Source of the DNA: a virus
IMG/VR virus record: IMGVR_UViG_3300025133_009669
Location: 23,462 to 87,461 of that record
Strand: one strand, 5' to 3'
Length of the DNA stretch: 64,000 bases
In this document: positions 44,017-51,938 of the stretch, piece after piece
Layout: every line of letters starts with the position of its first letter
Position numbering within the stretch: position 1 is the stretch's first letter
Position numbers and translations under genes: made by a program
Notes under the pieces: generated by a model
What the model saw: the letters and a program-made list of their open reading frames with translations, nothing else
Told to the model about the DNA's origin: nothing
Databases searched by the model: none

Positions 44017-45588
44017 ATGCAAAAGATTATCTTCATAATGACAGCCATACTTGGCCTTTTGGGCTGCAGTGAAACCTTTATTTATCAAATTCCGGAAGTT
44101 CCAAAGCCCGAAATAGAAGTAACTCCACTAGAATACTTCTTTGACGAAATATCTGTCGGAGAGAATTCTATTGAGACATTTACGATATCCAATATAGGCG
44201 ATGCGCCACTCTCTGTTTTTGATATAAGGTTGTCCAATAGTAACGGAACATTTTTATTAGATTCAGAAATAGATATTATATATCCGGACGAAAGTGCTGA
44301 TTTTTATGTAATTTACAATCCTATTACATACGAAGAAAATAACAATGTTATAAATATCTTGTCGAATGATTTCGATGAAGCTTTAATCCAGATTCTAATA
44401 TCAGGCCGAGGAAACTCTCCCGTTATAGATATCAGTCCATGGGAATATCAATTTCCAGAAACAAGTGTAGGATGTGAAAGTGAAAAAGTCATTATGATAA
44501 GTAATGTTGGGAGTCTAGATTTAATTATAGACAACATCCTTTATACTTCGAATGTTCCTTCTGACTTTTATCCTGAAAGCTTTTATAATATAGGCGGAAA
44601 CTTTCCGTGGACTATAGCTCCCGGAGATCACATAGCAGTTCCAATATCTTATATCCCAGAGGATACTTTAAGCGATAATGGATTTCTCAAGGTGTACTCT
44701 AATGATCTGGCTAGGCCTGAAGCGATAGCCGGGCAGACAGGATCTGGAGTCTATGAGGAATTTGTAACGGAAACCTTTTCTCAAGACGGAACATCTGATG
44801 TTGATATTATGTTTGTAATTGATAATTCTTGCTCTATGCAATCAAATCAAATTAATTTTAAAGATAACTTTAATTCTTTTATCAACGCATTCTATGGAGC
44901 AGGAATTGACTACCAGATTGGTTTTATTACAACTGATAGCTCAACTCTATCTTTGAATTCTATAGTCTCAAACCTGTCTGCAGACCCAATTGCAGAGGTC
45001 AATGATATAATTGATATAATTTCAATATCTGGTTCGAGCCATGAACAGGGGATTTTGCAGACGTACTTAGCAACACAGCCAGGAGAGTGGGCGGGTGTAG
45101 GCGGTTCATTTTTGAGAGTAGACGCAAGGCTCGTTGTTATATACCTCTCAGACGAGCCTGATCACTCTGGATCGATAGTTACCACTTCTCAGGCTGCAAA
45201 TCATCTGTTATCTTTAAAGGGCTCTTTGTCGATGGTCACTGCACATGCTGTAGCTGGAGACTTTCCGAATGGATGTACAGCAAATGGCGGAGCAGAATTT
45301 GGTGATGGTTATTATGATCTAGTAAACAATTTAAGTGGCACATTTTTATCAATATGCACATCTGATTGGGGAATCCAAATGGATGCATTAGCAAGAAGCT
45401 CTATACTTTCGAATAGTTTCCCTCTATCCAATACGCCTGTAGAGGCTTCGATTGAAGCATACATTGATGGCGTTTTAGATTATAATTGGACCTTTGAAGA
45501 ATCTACGAATTCTGTCATATTCAGTACCCCTCCTTCCGAGGGCAGTCAGATCGAAATATCTTACTCAAGATACAACGAATGCAATTAG
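44017..45588 (+). CDS. Lipoprotein with ASH-like and VWA domains
   Basis: 523 residues from the ATG after GAGAGGG. Signal peptide IIFIMTAILGLLGC has a lipobox, so Cys17 would carry lipid. Two ASH/choice-of-anchor-D type repeats follow (YFFDEISVGENSIETFTISN and the next), then a VWA domain with the MIDAS motif DNSCS, and a last beta domain. Exported and anchored at the host envelope. Such architecture is common in deltaproteobacterial proteins and suggests gene gain from a host. May affect adsorption by other phages (inference). Confidence 0.8.
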   Translation: MQKIIFIMTAILGLLGCSETFIYQIPEVPKPEIEVTPLEYFFDEISVGENSIETFTISNIGDAPLSVFDIRLSNSNGTFLLDSEIDIIYPDESADFYVIYNPITYEENNNVINILSNDFDEALIQILISGRGNSPVIDISPWEYQFPETSVGCESEKVIMISNVGSLDLIIDNILYTSNVPSDFYPESFYNIGGNFPWTIAPGDHIAVPISYIPEDTLSDNGFLKVYSNDLARPEAIAGQTGSGVYEEFVTETFSQDGTSDVDIMFVIDNSCSMQSNQINFKDNFNSFINAFYGAGIDYQIGFITTDSSTLSLNSIVSNLSADPIAEVNDIIDIISISGSSHEQGILQTYLATQPGEWAGVGGSFLRVDARLVVIYLSDEPDHSGSIVTTSQAANHLLSLKGSLSMVTAHAVAGDFPNGCTANGGAEFGDGYYDLVNNLSGTFLSICTSDWGIQMDALARSSILSNSFPLSNTPVEASIEAYIDGVLDYNWTFEESTNSVIFSTPPSEGSQIEISYSRYNECN

Positions 45589-45642
45589 GTTCGTCAGTTA
45601 TAATGAACAATAATGTACACATAATTCATAAAGGAGTTTATA

Positions 45643-45885
45643 GTGGATAACAGTAGTTTGAAAAAAATAAAAGAACTTCACGAAATACTTGTAGCCGAAG
45701 ACGCCCTCATCAGAAAGAATGCAGATTCTTTGGCTCCAGTTGTAAGACAGGTTGCCAAAGCGATAAGATGCTTGTCAGCAGCGGATTCCTGCCCTAAAGA
45801 TTGTATCGAAAGTGCGCTGGATAGCCTTAAGCAAGTTTCTTCTATTATAGGCGATGAAAAAGTTTCTTCTATATTAAATGAATAG
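45643..45885 (+). CDS. Small hypothetical protein
   Basis: 80 residues, GTG start after AAAGGAG. Helical with a Cys pair. Unrecognised. Confidence 0.6.
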   Translation: MDNSSLKKIKELHEILVAEDALIRKNADSLAPVVRQVAKAIRCLSAADSCPKDCIESALDSLKQVSSIIGDEKVSSILNE

Positions 45886-45896
45886 GGAGGTTTATC

Positions 45897-46226
45897 ATGC
45901 CTGATGATAATCAAAATAATTGGAGTGAATACTCCAAGCTAGTTCTAAAAGAATTGGAAACACTAGGCAGCGGAATAGGAAGCCTGCAGAATGAGCTACA
46001 GGCTCTGAGAGATGGCGTTTCAAGGCTTCAGTCTAATGAGTCAAAGGTTGATGAGATAAAAGAGTGGAAAAATAAAGTCAATGAAGTAAGCTCCCCTACC
46101 CAAATGAAAGAGCTTGTAAAAAAAGTTGATGACCTAAATGCCTTTAGAATTAAGGCCACTGGAATCTTTATCGCAGTGCAATTTATAATGGCCATCATTG
46201 CATTCGCAATGAAACTTACGGGATAA
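45897..46226 (+). CDS. XhlA-like coiled-coil membrane protein
   Basis: 109 residues. A long coiled coil (ELQALRDGVSRLQSNE) precedes a single C-terminal membrane helix (IFIAVQFIMAIIAFAMKL). This is the layout of XhlA-type proteins that assist holins. It could also be a small anchor protein. Next to the protease gene. Confidence 0.6.
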   Translation: MPDDNQNNWSEYSKLVLKELETLGSGIGSLQNELQALRDGVSRLQSNESKVDEIKEWKNKVNEVSSPTQMKELVKKVDDLNAFRIKATGIFIAVQFIMAIIAFAMKLTG

Positions 46227-46241
46227 AAGAAGGAATATTAA

Positions 46242-46964
46242 ATGAGAAAAAATATAGTTATAGCTGTTATCTCTTTTGTGGTCGGGGCAGCTCTCGTCTT
46301 GGGCATAGGCAGGTGTAATAGGCCTTTTATTCCAGAGGATAATCCCGAATATACTTACAAGGCAGAAAAGGCATCCTTAAATATAGAAGAGGCTAATACG
46401 AGAAGGGCTACAATAAAAATATTTACCCCGTCTGGAGGGCATGGCTCAGGCTCCCTGTATTATTATAAAGATAAGTTTATTGTGCTTACTGCAGGCCATG
46501 TTGTAGAGGAAGAAGGCCTCTATGTTCTTGTGGACAAATGGGGCGAAGAAAGATTCGGAAGTCTAATCTATACAGATTCAAAGCATGATTTCGCCGTTAT
46601 CTCAACAACCGAATTTTCAAAAACTAGACCACTATGGCTGAAGCTTCCTCCTTATGATATTAGAAAAAATATTGATCGAGGCTTAATTTTTTCAGGATAT
46701 CCTTCCAGCCTTCCGCTATTAACAACTCGCGGAAAAGCCGCAGGCTTCCGAGGAGAAGTTCTGTATATGCACTCTGCAGCTTGGATGGGTTCGTCTGGAT
46801 CAAATGTTTTTGATCATTCTGGTAATTTTATAGGAATACTATATGGCGTTAGCATAGGGCAGTTTGCCGGACTTCCAGCTCTCATGGAGGATATGATATG
46901 GGTGACTCCACATTATGCATTAGACTGGAGAGCTATTAATAAAGCTATAAAAGAACGAGGATAA
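46242..46964 (+). CDS. Membrane-anchored trypsin-like serine protease
   Basis: 240 residues. N-terminal hydrophobic anchor (IVIAVISFVVGAALVLGIG). Triad: His in LTAGHVV, Asp in KHDFAVIS, Ser in GSSGSNVF. Second of two anchored proteases in the window; sequence outside the triad differs from the 22720 gene. Probably acts outside the inner membrane. Confidence 0.82.
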   Translation: MRKNIVIAVISFVVGAALVLGIGRCNRPFIPEDNPEYTYKAEKASLNIEEANTRRATIKIFTPSGGHGSGSLYYYKDKFIVLTAGHVVEEEGLYVLVDKWGEERFGSLIYTDSKHDFAVISTTEFSKTRPLWLKLPPYDIRKNIDRGLIFSGYPSSLPLLTTRGKAAGFRGEVLYMHSAAWMGSSGSNVFDHSGNFIGILYGVSIGQFAGLPALMEDMIWVTPHYALDWRAINKAIKERG

Positions 46965-46965
46965 C

Positions 46966-47151
46966 ATGGATTTAAAGAAAAGACTGATTCTACTATCTGA
47001 TAAGCTTGACAGGGCAGGCTTAACTGCCGAAGCAAACATAATCGACATGACTGTAAAGGTTGCTATGAACTCAGGGCTTGCAACGGTATTAGAGGAAACA
47101 TTCATTGATGATAATGATCATCAAATTGAAGAAACAGAAAATGGCTCTTGA
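46966..47151 (+). CDS. Small protein with the LDxxGLxxEADxID motif
   Basis: 61 residues: KLDRAGLTAEANIID near the start, acidic C-terminus. The motif also begins the proteins at 21428 and 47408. Function unknown; possibly a targeting or packaging tag. Confidence 0.55.
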   Translation: MDLKKRLILLSDKLDRAGLTAEANIIDMTVKVAMNSGLATVLEETFIDDNDHQIEETENGS

Positions 47152-47205
47152 GGATTTAAGTAGGATAAGTTTATCCTTAATCTTTGGCAGTTAACAGAAA
47201 TATAA

Positions 47206-47406
47206 ATGAAAGAGTTCTTCAAAAATTTATGGTTAATACTTGCGGGTCTTAATGTTGGCTTGTTTCTTTTTAGCATAGCTTTTCAGCAGTATGATATCGC
47301 AGTTATAAATATGCTTTCAGTCATATGCTTTTTGACAGGATATTCAATTGCAAGTGACAAAGAAGAGCTCTCAGAAAAATTAGAAAAATTAAAGGATAGA
47401 AAATAA
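47206..47406 (+). CDS. Small two-helix membrane protein
   Basis: 66 residues with two hydrophobic segments (LWLILAGLNVGLFLFSIAF and INMLSVICFLTGYSIA) and a charged C-terminal helix. A holin is possible but unproven. 1 base before the next gene. Confidence 0.55.
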   Translation: MKEFFKNLWLILAGLNVGLFLFSIAFQQYDIAVINMLSVICFLTGYSIASDKEELSEKLEKLKDRK

Positions 47407-47407
47407 A

Positions 47408-47755
47408 ATGTTAAAAGAATTAATTAGTGTTGCTACCTCCCTAGATGAAAAGGGATTTCAAAAAGAAGCAGATGCTCTGGATGTAATCATAACAAAAATG
47501 GCCGAAGACTTTGGGTCATTTGATACTGATCCACAGTCCGAAGAATACTTCGACTATGAAGACCAAGATCAAGTAGAACGCCTCATGGGCTCTGAGGCCG
47601 ACGCTGAGCTGCTTTCAGACCTTATTGTAGGTGGAGGTCCAGTTACGGGCAAAGGCGCCGCAGATCTCAAGCAGCGGCTTCTCAGCGTCCTATTAAAAGA
47701 TGAGTTCACCCCTTTAACAGAAAAAATCCTAAAAGTTCTGGACGGCCAAGAATAA
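47408..47755 (+). CDS. Acidic protein with the LDxxGLxxEADxID motif
   Basis: 115 residues. Starts MLKELISVATSLDEKGFQKE followed by ADALD, then acidic and helical. Last gene of the AT-rich part, followed by a strong terminator. Confidence 0.6.
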   Translation: MLKELISVATSLDEKGFQKEADALDVIITKMAEDFGSFDTDPQSEEYFDYEDQDQVERLMGSEADAELLSDLIVGGGPVTGKGAADLKQRLLSVLLKDEFTPLTEKILKVLDGQE

Positions 47756-47786
47756 ACAAGGAAATAAAATAAAATAAATCCAAAGC

Positions 47787-47816
47787 AAAAAGGCCCCTCA
47801 GGGGCCTTTTCTTTTT
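47787..47816 (+). terminator. Strong intrinsic terminator
   Basis: AAAAGGCCCC / GGGGCCTTTT palindrome followed by CTTTTT. Marks the end of the left part of the window. Confidence 0.9.
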
Positions 47817-48193
47817 GGGGCAAACCCACAACCCAAGGCATATAATTTATACGCAAAAAAGAAAAAGCCCAATTCCAAAAGAAAAAGCACCAATTCCCCC
47901 ACAAAAGTCAAAGAGAAATCTAACAAAAGTTTTCCAATTCCCCCGAAGCAGAAACAAAGATTTTTCTAAGAAGAGTCAAAGCAGATGAAAACCAAAGGAA
48001 AATCCCTCCCAAAATTTTTACGAAGAATACTCCGAAGATCTTCCCGACCCAAAGCAGGCAAAATCAAGCGAAAGAATCCTTTTGTTTTCGGGTGTGTTCT
48101 TTGATAAGATATATTTGAGTACTTGGTTTAGAAAAGACCCTCCAGAATAAGCTATACCTAAGGTTAAATAAAATAACCTACTAGATAAAGAAA

Positions 48194-48221
48194 CTGCTCT
48201 CTCCCTCTCTCTCTCTCTCTT
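48194..48221. repeat. CT-rich simple repeat
   Basis: Short run of CT dinucleotides broken by two CCC interruptions. Simple repeats this long are unusual in phage DNA. Confidence 0.8.
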
Positions 48222-48260
48222 AAGTTTACATACACATAGAAAACAAAAAGATATCTTCTT

Positions 48261-48437
48261 TAAGCCAGAAACTGCTTTCGCGGTAGCTCTGCATATAACC
48301 ACGGCAATCCGCAGCAATCCACAACCATTGTTTTTAAGCGAAAAACAGTTATCACGGTGGCTCTGTATATAACCGCAGCAATCCGCAGCAATCCGCAACC
48401 ATTGTTTTTAAGCTAAAAACTGCTTTCGCGGTGGCAC
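48261..48437. repeat. Tandem repeat, 74-base period, about 2.3 copies
   Basis: Aligned by CGGTAGCTCTGCATATAACC at 48281 and CGGTGGCTCTGTATATAACC at 48355, with the third copy breaking off after CGGTGG at 48429. Each unit contains GCAATCCGCAGCAATCC sub-repeats and a GTTTTTAAGC end. No ORF. Confidence 0.85.
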
Positions 48438-48532
48438 GCGGCGTGCCAACACGCAAGGCTCCCAGGGTAACATATAAATATATATTTCTGCGATTGCCCG
48501 ATACGTTGGCACGATTCTCCGGGTGCAAAAAA

Positions 48533-48567
48533 GTTACGATAAAACAGTCCTACTCTATATCTAAGTG
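48533..48567 (+). promoter_or_regulatory. Conserved promoter-like element, copy 1
   Basis: TTACGATAAAACAGTCC then TACTCTATATCTAAGTG, a slightly diverged copy of the family described at 49745. Drives the gene at 48616. Confidence 0.75.
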
Positions 48568-48615
48568 CAAGCGGGGCAAAAGAAACACTGACTCCCCGCA
48601 AGAAAGGCTGAGACA

Positions 48616-49239
48616 ATGGCGAAGAACGCATTTGAGACCGAGGCTTCCTGCATTGCTTTCGAGCAGACCAACGGCGCAGCCCTCGACCCGCGCGACGCCC
48701 ACGGGGCCATCCGGTTGTGGATGGGTGACAGCGCCGACCGCCTGCCGCCCGCGAAGGACGGCATCTGCAAGAAGGGTGGGGTCGACCGCTTGGGCCGGCC
48801 GCTCCAGAAGGGCCGCGGGCACGGCGTGTTCGACATGGTGCTGCCCTGGAAGTCCCCCTGCGGAACCATCGTGGAAATGGTGCCCGTGTCCCTCAAGGGC
48901 AGCAAGGGCAACGGCTACGGCAACCGCGACCTGACGATGTACGACGAGGTAGTTATCGACCACGCCGAGGCGGGCCGCGCCCTCTGGGTCTTCCTGCTCC
49001 GCGAGGAGGCCGGAACCCTCCTCATGCGGCGCGTGGACGCCTCGCGGGTCATCCGCGAGGGCACCGAGGGTCACCACTGGTTCGTCCGGCAGGACAACCG
49101 GAAGGTCGGGGAGCGGGTCTACGAGTACACCCGCCTCCGCATCGAATGGAGCCGGGTCGCGAAGGACGCGGGCCACCTGTTCGCGGACGCGGACTGGACC
49201 CCCTTCCGGGCCAGCCTGGACACCGATCGCCCCTGGTAA
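48616..49239 (+). CDS. Hypothetical protein, GC-rich gene
   Basis: 207 residues, unrecognised; strongly GC-rich with G or C in most third positions, unlike the AT-rich left part. Contains GAALDPRDAHGAIRLWMGD and VFLLREEAGTLLMRRVDASR. No signal or membrane helix. It stands alone with its own promoter-like element and terminator. Confidence 0.75.
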   Translation: MAKNAFETEASCIAFEQTNGAALDPRDAHGAIRLWMGDSADRLPPAKDGICKKGGVDRLGRPLQKGRGHGVFDMVLPWKSPCGTIVEMVPVSLKGSKGNGYGNRDLTMYDEVVIDHAEAGRALWVFLLREEAGTLLMRRVDASRVIREGTEGHHWFVRQDNRKVGERVYEYTRLRIEWSRVAKDAGHLFADADWTPFRASLDTDRPW

Positions 49240-49262
49240 GGGCAAGTCGGGCACCCCCGAGG

Positions 49263-49294
49263 AGCCCCGGAGCCTTTCGGCTCCGGGGCTTTTT
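49263..49294 (+). terminator. Intrinsic terminator
   Basis: AGCCCCGGAG stem with its complement and a short loop, followed by TTTTT. Confidence 0.9.
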
Positions 49295-49510
49295 CGTGTC
49301 AATTTTTTGCCCGGCTGCGTGCGAGTGTACGCAAGGAGTGTGCCAACTTTTCGCAGTAAAGTCTTCTCTTTCGTGCCAGGGCCTCTGGGCAAAAGATTTT
49401 CATGCCAATTTGGCATGATGTGTGCATACGCTCAAATTTCGCAGATTTGTTTTTTTTGTTCCCTAGGGAATAAATTAAACTTTCCGAAGCTCTTTTTTTT
49501 GCCTTGAAAT

Positions 49511-49552
49511 AAACTGGCACATTTCTTGCACATGCACGTATGGTGCCAGTTT
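49511..49552. promoter_or_regulatory. Inverted pair of sigma-54-like sites
   Basis: AAACTGGCAC at one end and GTGCCAGTTT at the other, each followed inward at the right distance by a TTGCA/GTGCA box. The + half reads TGGCACA-N4-TTGCA, close to the -24/-12 consensus. The pair also forms a dyad, so a dimeric regulator is an alternative. Confidence 0.6.
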
Positions 49553-49707
49553 ATGTACATGCTTTGGCACACTTTATGCAGACGATCCTACGGCTGGCAC
49601 ACTTGGGCAAAAGATTTGCATTTCTAGGCTGGCACGTATGGGCATGTAACTTGCATATGCACAGCGCGTGCCAAGGTGAAATAAAGTTTTCAAAAGAAAA
49701 AGAATAG

Positions 49708-49724
49708 GTGGCACGCTTCGTGCA
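49708..49724 (+). promoter_or_regulatory. Sigma-54-like site
   Basis: TGGCACG-N4-GTGCA, about 20 bases before the GGGCAAAA element of the next gene. Confidence 0.5.
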
Positions 49725-49744
49725 TCGGACGCACACACGCGCTT

Positions 49745-49804
49745 GGGCAAAAGCTGGACATAAATATCTCTGCGGAACAGTCTTCCACTATATCTAAGCG
49801 TAAG
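49745..49804 (+). promoter_or_regulatory. Conserved promoter-like element, copy 2 (reference copy)
   Basis: Layout: GGGCAAAAGCTGGACA, then about 15 variable bases, then GCGGAACAGTC-TTCCACTATATCTAAGCGTAAG. The block ACAGTCCTCCACTATATCTA is almost invariant among 15 copies and lies 20-60 bases before a gene. The TATATC part fits a -10 box, but no normal -35 is at the right distance, so an altered host polymerase or a phage polymerase may use it. Confidence 0.8.
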
Positions 49805-49844
49805 AGGGAATGACCCCGACTACCACAAAAGAGGTTTCTTGAAA

Positions 49845-50231
49845 ATGGACAATCCCTATGAGGCGCTGCGAAAGGCGCTTTACGTCGAATTCGCAAAGAA
49901 GCTGTTTCCGAAGGGCACCTACGAGGGTCAGCCGGAAGTCTCCAAGATTCAGCTGATCAAGGCTTACCGCGATGCGAAGCCCGAGACAACGCTGCGGGAA
50001 GCCAAGGATGCGGTTGACGCCATGCTGGCCCCGCCGCCCGCCGAGGAGTCGAGGGCGAAGTTCGCAACCTACAGGGTTGAGGCCGGATGGGGACACGAAT
50101 ACCTTGTGGCGTGGACGATGGATTCCGCCATAAAGATGGCGTGGGAAAACTACTGCAAGGCCGAAGACTCGCAGGTCTCCTTCCGGGATTTCCGCATCTT
50201 CGCGAAGGTGGAGCGGGTTCCCTCCCCCTAG
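49845..50231 (+). CDS. Hypothetical protein with an L7/L12 C-terminal-like segment
   Basis: 128 residues from the ATG; a TTG at 49839 is possible. Residues 28-54 read KIQLIKAYRDAKP then TLREAKDAVDAML, strikingly like the ribosomal L7/L12 C-terminal domain that contacts translation factors. The rest is unrecognised. Its 5' leader is nearly identical to that of the gene at 50663. Confidence 0.68.
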   Translation: MDNPYEALRKALYVEFAKKLFPKGTYEGQPEVSKIQLIKAYRDAKPETTLREAKDAVDAMLAPPPAEESRAKFATYRVEAGWGHEYLVAWTMDSAIKMAWENYCKAEDSQVSFRDFRIFAKVERVPSP

Positions 50232-50245
50232 GGAATCTCCCCTTG

Positions 50246-50277
50246 AAATCCCCCGGTCCGAAAGGACCGGGGGATTT
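50246..50277 (+). terminator. Intrinsic terminator
   Basis: AAATCCCCCGGTCC stem with its complement, loop GAAA. Followed by TTTTAAATGTCAAG, the next reverse 16-base repeat. Confidence 0.85.
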
Positions 50278-50562
50278 GCCGCTTTTAAATGTCAAGTTTT
50301 TGCCCGGGACCCGGGGGGCGGAAGCTGCAAGGCTCGTGCCAAGTCTGGATCCTGCGCAAATTTCTTGCATCCGCCTGGGCAAAAAATTTACAGAGTATAT
50401 GCGTGTGCGTTGGCACGAGACTTGCAAGTGCAAAGTCTGTGCCGGAAGTCTTTTCGCTTCTTGATAAGATATTTCTGGGCAAAAGATTTACACTTCCAAA
50501 TTTGTTTTCGGTTGCTTTGGACTGGCACAAATCGTGCATAAGTGCGTGAGGCTAGTGACTTC
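50278..50562. promoter_or_regulatory. Regulatory intergenic region
   Basis: No gene. Reverse 16-base repeat at about 50290; forward copies at about 50374 and 50477. Sigma-54-like sites: minus strand 50325-50342 (TTGGCACG-N4-TTGCA), dyad 50410-50443, and + strand 50522-50538. Confidence 0.6.
50410..50443. promoter_or_regulatory. Sigma-54-like dyad
   Basis: The + half TTGGCACG-AGAC-TTGCA matches the -24/-12 consensus fully. A minus copy, GGCACA-GACT-TTGCA, overlaps it head to head. Confidence 0.62.
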
Positions 50563-50623
50563 GGGCAAAAACTGCACAGAAAAAATTACGATAAAACAGT
50601 CCTCCACTATATCTAAGCGTAAG
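50563..50623 (+). promoter_or_regulatory. Conserved promoter-like element, copy 3
   Basis: GGGCAAAAACTGCACA then ATTACGATAAAACAGTCC and TCCACTATATCTAAGCG. Downstream leader to the start codon is shared with copy 2 (GACCCCGACTACCAC, AAAAGAGG). Confidence 0.82.
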
Positions 50624-50662
50624 AGGGAATGACCCCGACTACCACAAAAGAGGTTTCTTACC

Positions 50663-50929
50663 ATGTCCGACCGCATCAGCAACAACGTTTTCGCCTCCAA
50701 CGACTTCTCCTTCGGCCTCGCCTGCGAGCGGGCCGGCATCCCCACCACCGGACGGCAGGCGGGCAAGTACCGTCGCGGGATGGGGCAGGCGTGGGCCTCC
50801 CGCCCGACCGCCGTGGACCTGGGCAAGCTGACGGTGCCGAAGCTCCGCGAGGCGGCCCAGCGGTCGGGCATCGCGGTCCCCTCCCGCGCCCGGAAGGCGG
50901 ACGTCATCGCTGCCCTGCTGGGCGAGTAG
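50663..50929 (+). CDS. Small GC-rich protein with a SAP/Rho-N-like C-terminus
   Basis: 88 residues. The C-terminal 36 residues (LTVPKLREAAQRSGI, RARKADVIAALLGE) match the helix-loop-helix pattern of SAP or Rho N-terminal domains that touch nucleic acids. The N-terminus is short and basic. Single-gene unit. Confidence 0.7.
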   Translation: MSDRISNNVFASNDFSFGLACERAGIPTTGRQAGKYRRGMGQAWASRPTAVDLGKLTVPKLREAAQRSGIAVPSRARKADVIAALLGE

Positions 50930-50942
50930 CCCTCGCCCCCCT

Positions 50943-50972
50943 GCCCCCTTGGCTTCGGCCAAGGGGGCTTTG
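50943..50972 (+). terminator. Intrinsic terminator
   Basis: GCCCCCTTGGC stem with its complement, loop TTCG-like, followed by TTTG. Confidence 0.85.
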
Positions 50973-51025
50973 TGGGTGCAAGCTGAAGCTGAGACTTGCA
51001 ATACTTTTGCCCCAGGAGAAATGAA

Positions 51026-51397
51026 ATGCCGACGAGCCCTTACTCTGACTTCATCGGGACGACGATTCTTGACGTGAATCACGGAAAGAATGTTATCTCC
51101 TTCGTGACCGACCGTGGAACCTGGGTGATGCAGCACTGGCAGGATTGCTGCGAGGACGTGTACATCGAGGACGTGAACGGAGACCTCTCCAGCCTCATCG
51201 GCGGGCAAGTCGTCGTCGCGGAGGCACGCTCAAGCGGACTCAACCCGGACGACCCCGAGGCGGAAACCTATGAGGATTTCTTGTGCGTGTGGACCTTCTA
51301 CACGATTCGGACCACGCGCGGGGACGTGACCATTCGTTGGTACGGAGAAAGCAACGGCTATTACGCGGTCGATGTAGACTTCGACCGCGAAGAATAG
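51026..51397 (+). CDS. DUF7448-like phage protein
   Basis: 123 residues from the ATG after AGGAGAAATGAA. HWQDCCEDVYIEDVNGDL and TIRWYGESNGYYAVDVD match the pattern of a small phage family known as DUF7448. Function unknown. No CTATATCTA element precedes it, so it may be read through from 50663 or use another promoter. Confidence 0.72.
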   Translation: MPTSPYSDFIGTTILDVNHGKNVISFVTDRGTWVMQHWQDCCEDVYIEDVNGDLSSLIGGQVVVAEARSSGLNPDDPEAETYEDFLCVWTFYTIRTTRGDVTIRWYGESNGYYAVDVDFDREE

Positions 51398-51417
51398 CGG
51401 CCAACCGAAAGCCTTTT

Positions 51418-51443
51418 GCCCCGGGAAGCCCCCGGGGCATTTG
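51418..51443 (+). terminator. Intrinsic terminator
   Basis: TGCCCCGGG / CCCGGGGCA stem and a short T run. The reverse 16-base repeat follows within 15 bases. Confidence 0.8.
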
Positions 51444-51677
51444 GTCGCATGTAATGTCAAGTTTTTGCCCGGGGTGCAACTGCGCGCTTGTGCATGCTGG
51501 CACACTTTGTGCATATGGTCACATCTGCTACTGTTCGGGCAAAAGTTTAACATCTTTTTCGGCATAGTTTTTGCACTTGCATTTTTCATGCCAAAGCTTC
51601 GGGCTGATTAATATCCTTGAAAAATTGATTGGCATAGTTTTTGCAGCTCAACCATCGGGGCAAAAACTTGACACAAA
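51444..51677. promoter_or_regulatory. Regulatory intergenic region
   Basis: No gene. Reverse repeat near 51456, forward copies near 51538 and 51659 (GGGCAAAAACTTGACA, the best match to consensus). Sigma-54-like sites at 51497-51513, dyad 51560-51594 and 51629-51646. Confidence 0.6.
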
Positions 51678-51712
51678 AGAACAAAAGAGGCCGCCCCTTC
51701 CCGGGGCGGTTT
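51676..51712 (-). terminator. Intrinsic terminator (minus strand)
   Basis: CCGCCCC / GGGGCGG hairpin; read on the minus strand it is followed by CTCTTTTGTTCTTTT. Confidence 0.75.
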
Positions 51713-51938
51713 CTGCGTTAGCAGCGAATCTTTTGTTGCGTGCCAGAGTCCAGGCGCCTTGGCACGCTTTTTGTAATCCCTTTTGTCTCGCTCTTTCGTA
51801 GCCTTTGACTTGACAGCGCCGCTTTTTGAATGTGGAACAGGAGGAGTCTAACTCGTTGCAGACTGGCTTACTAGTATTGCCAGCCTATCGTGATAGCCCT
51901 TCGTCGTCCCTTTTGCTTTGCCGTTTGTCTCTTGCTCT
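51680..51938 (-). ncRNA. Candidate small RNA with its own promoter and terminator
   Basis: A minus-strand promoter element at 51939-51980 points left into about 260 bases with no convincing ORF or start codon. A GC-rich hairpin with a T-run on the minus strand ends the unit. Internal stems such as GGCTGGC...GCCAG are visible. Its place in the module series equals that of a gene. The RNA itself is inferred. Confidence 0.5.

Larger units (their letters stand above)
47817..48532. other. Gene-free stretch between the two genome parts
   Basis: About 700 bases with no credible gene. It holds A-rich sequence with three CCAATTCC copies, a CT dinucleotide run at 48194-48221, a 74-base tandem repeat (48261-48437), and a small palindrome TGGCACGCGGCGTGCCA at 48432-48448. 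Downstream gene organisation changes completely, so this may be a genome terminus, an origin or a recombination join (inference). Confidence 0.55.
49295..49744. promoter_or_regulatory. Long regulatory intergenic region
   Basis: No gene. It starts with the 16-base repeat in reverse (TGTCAATTTTTTGCCC) and holds forward copies at about 49387 and 49608. Sigma-54-like TGGCAC sites lie at 49408, 49511-49552 (inverted pair), 49563, 49629-49674 and 49708. Confidence 0.6.

Noticed and set aside
48261-48437. CRISPR array
   Set aside because: The 74-base repeats are contiguous with no unique spacers.
50639-51208. Long open frames on the minus strand across the GC-rich genes (also 48550-49416 and 55965-56942)
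   Set aside because: GC-rich coding DNA gives open frames on the other strand. The + genes have ribosome sites, promoter elements and terminators in the right order; the minus frames have none.
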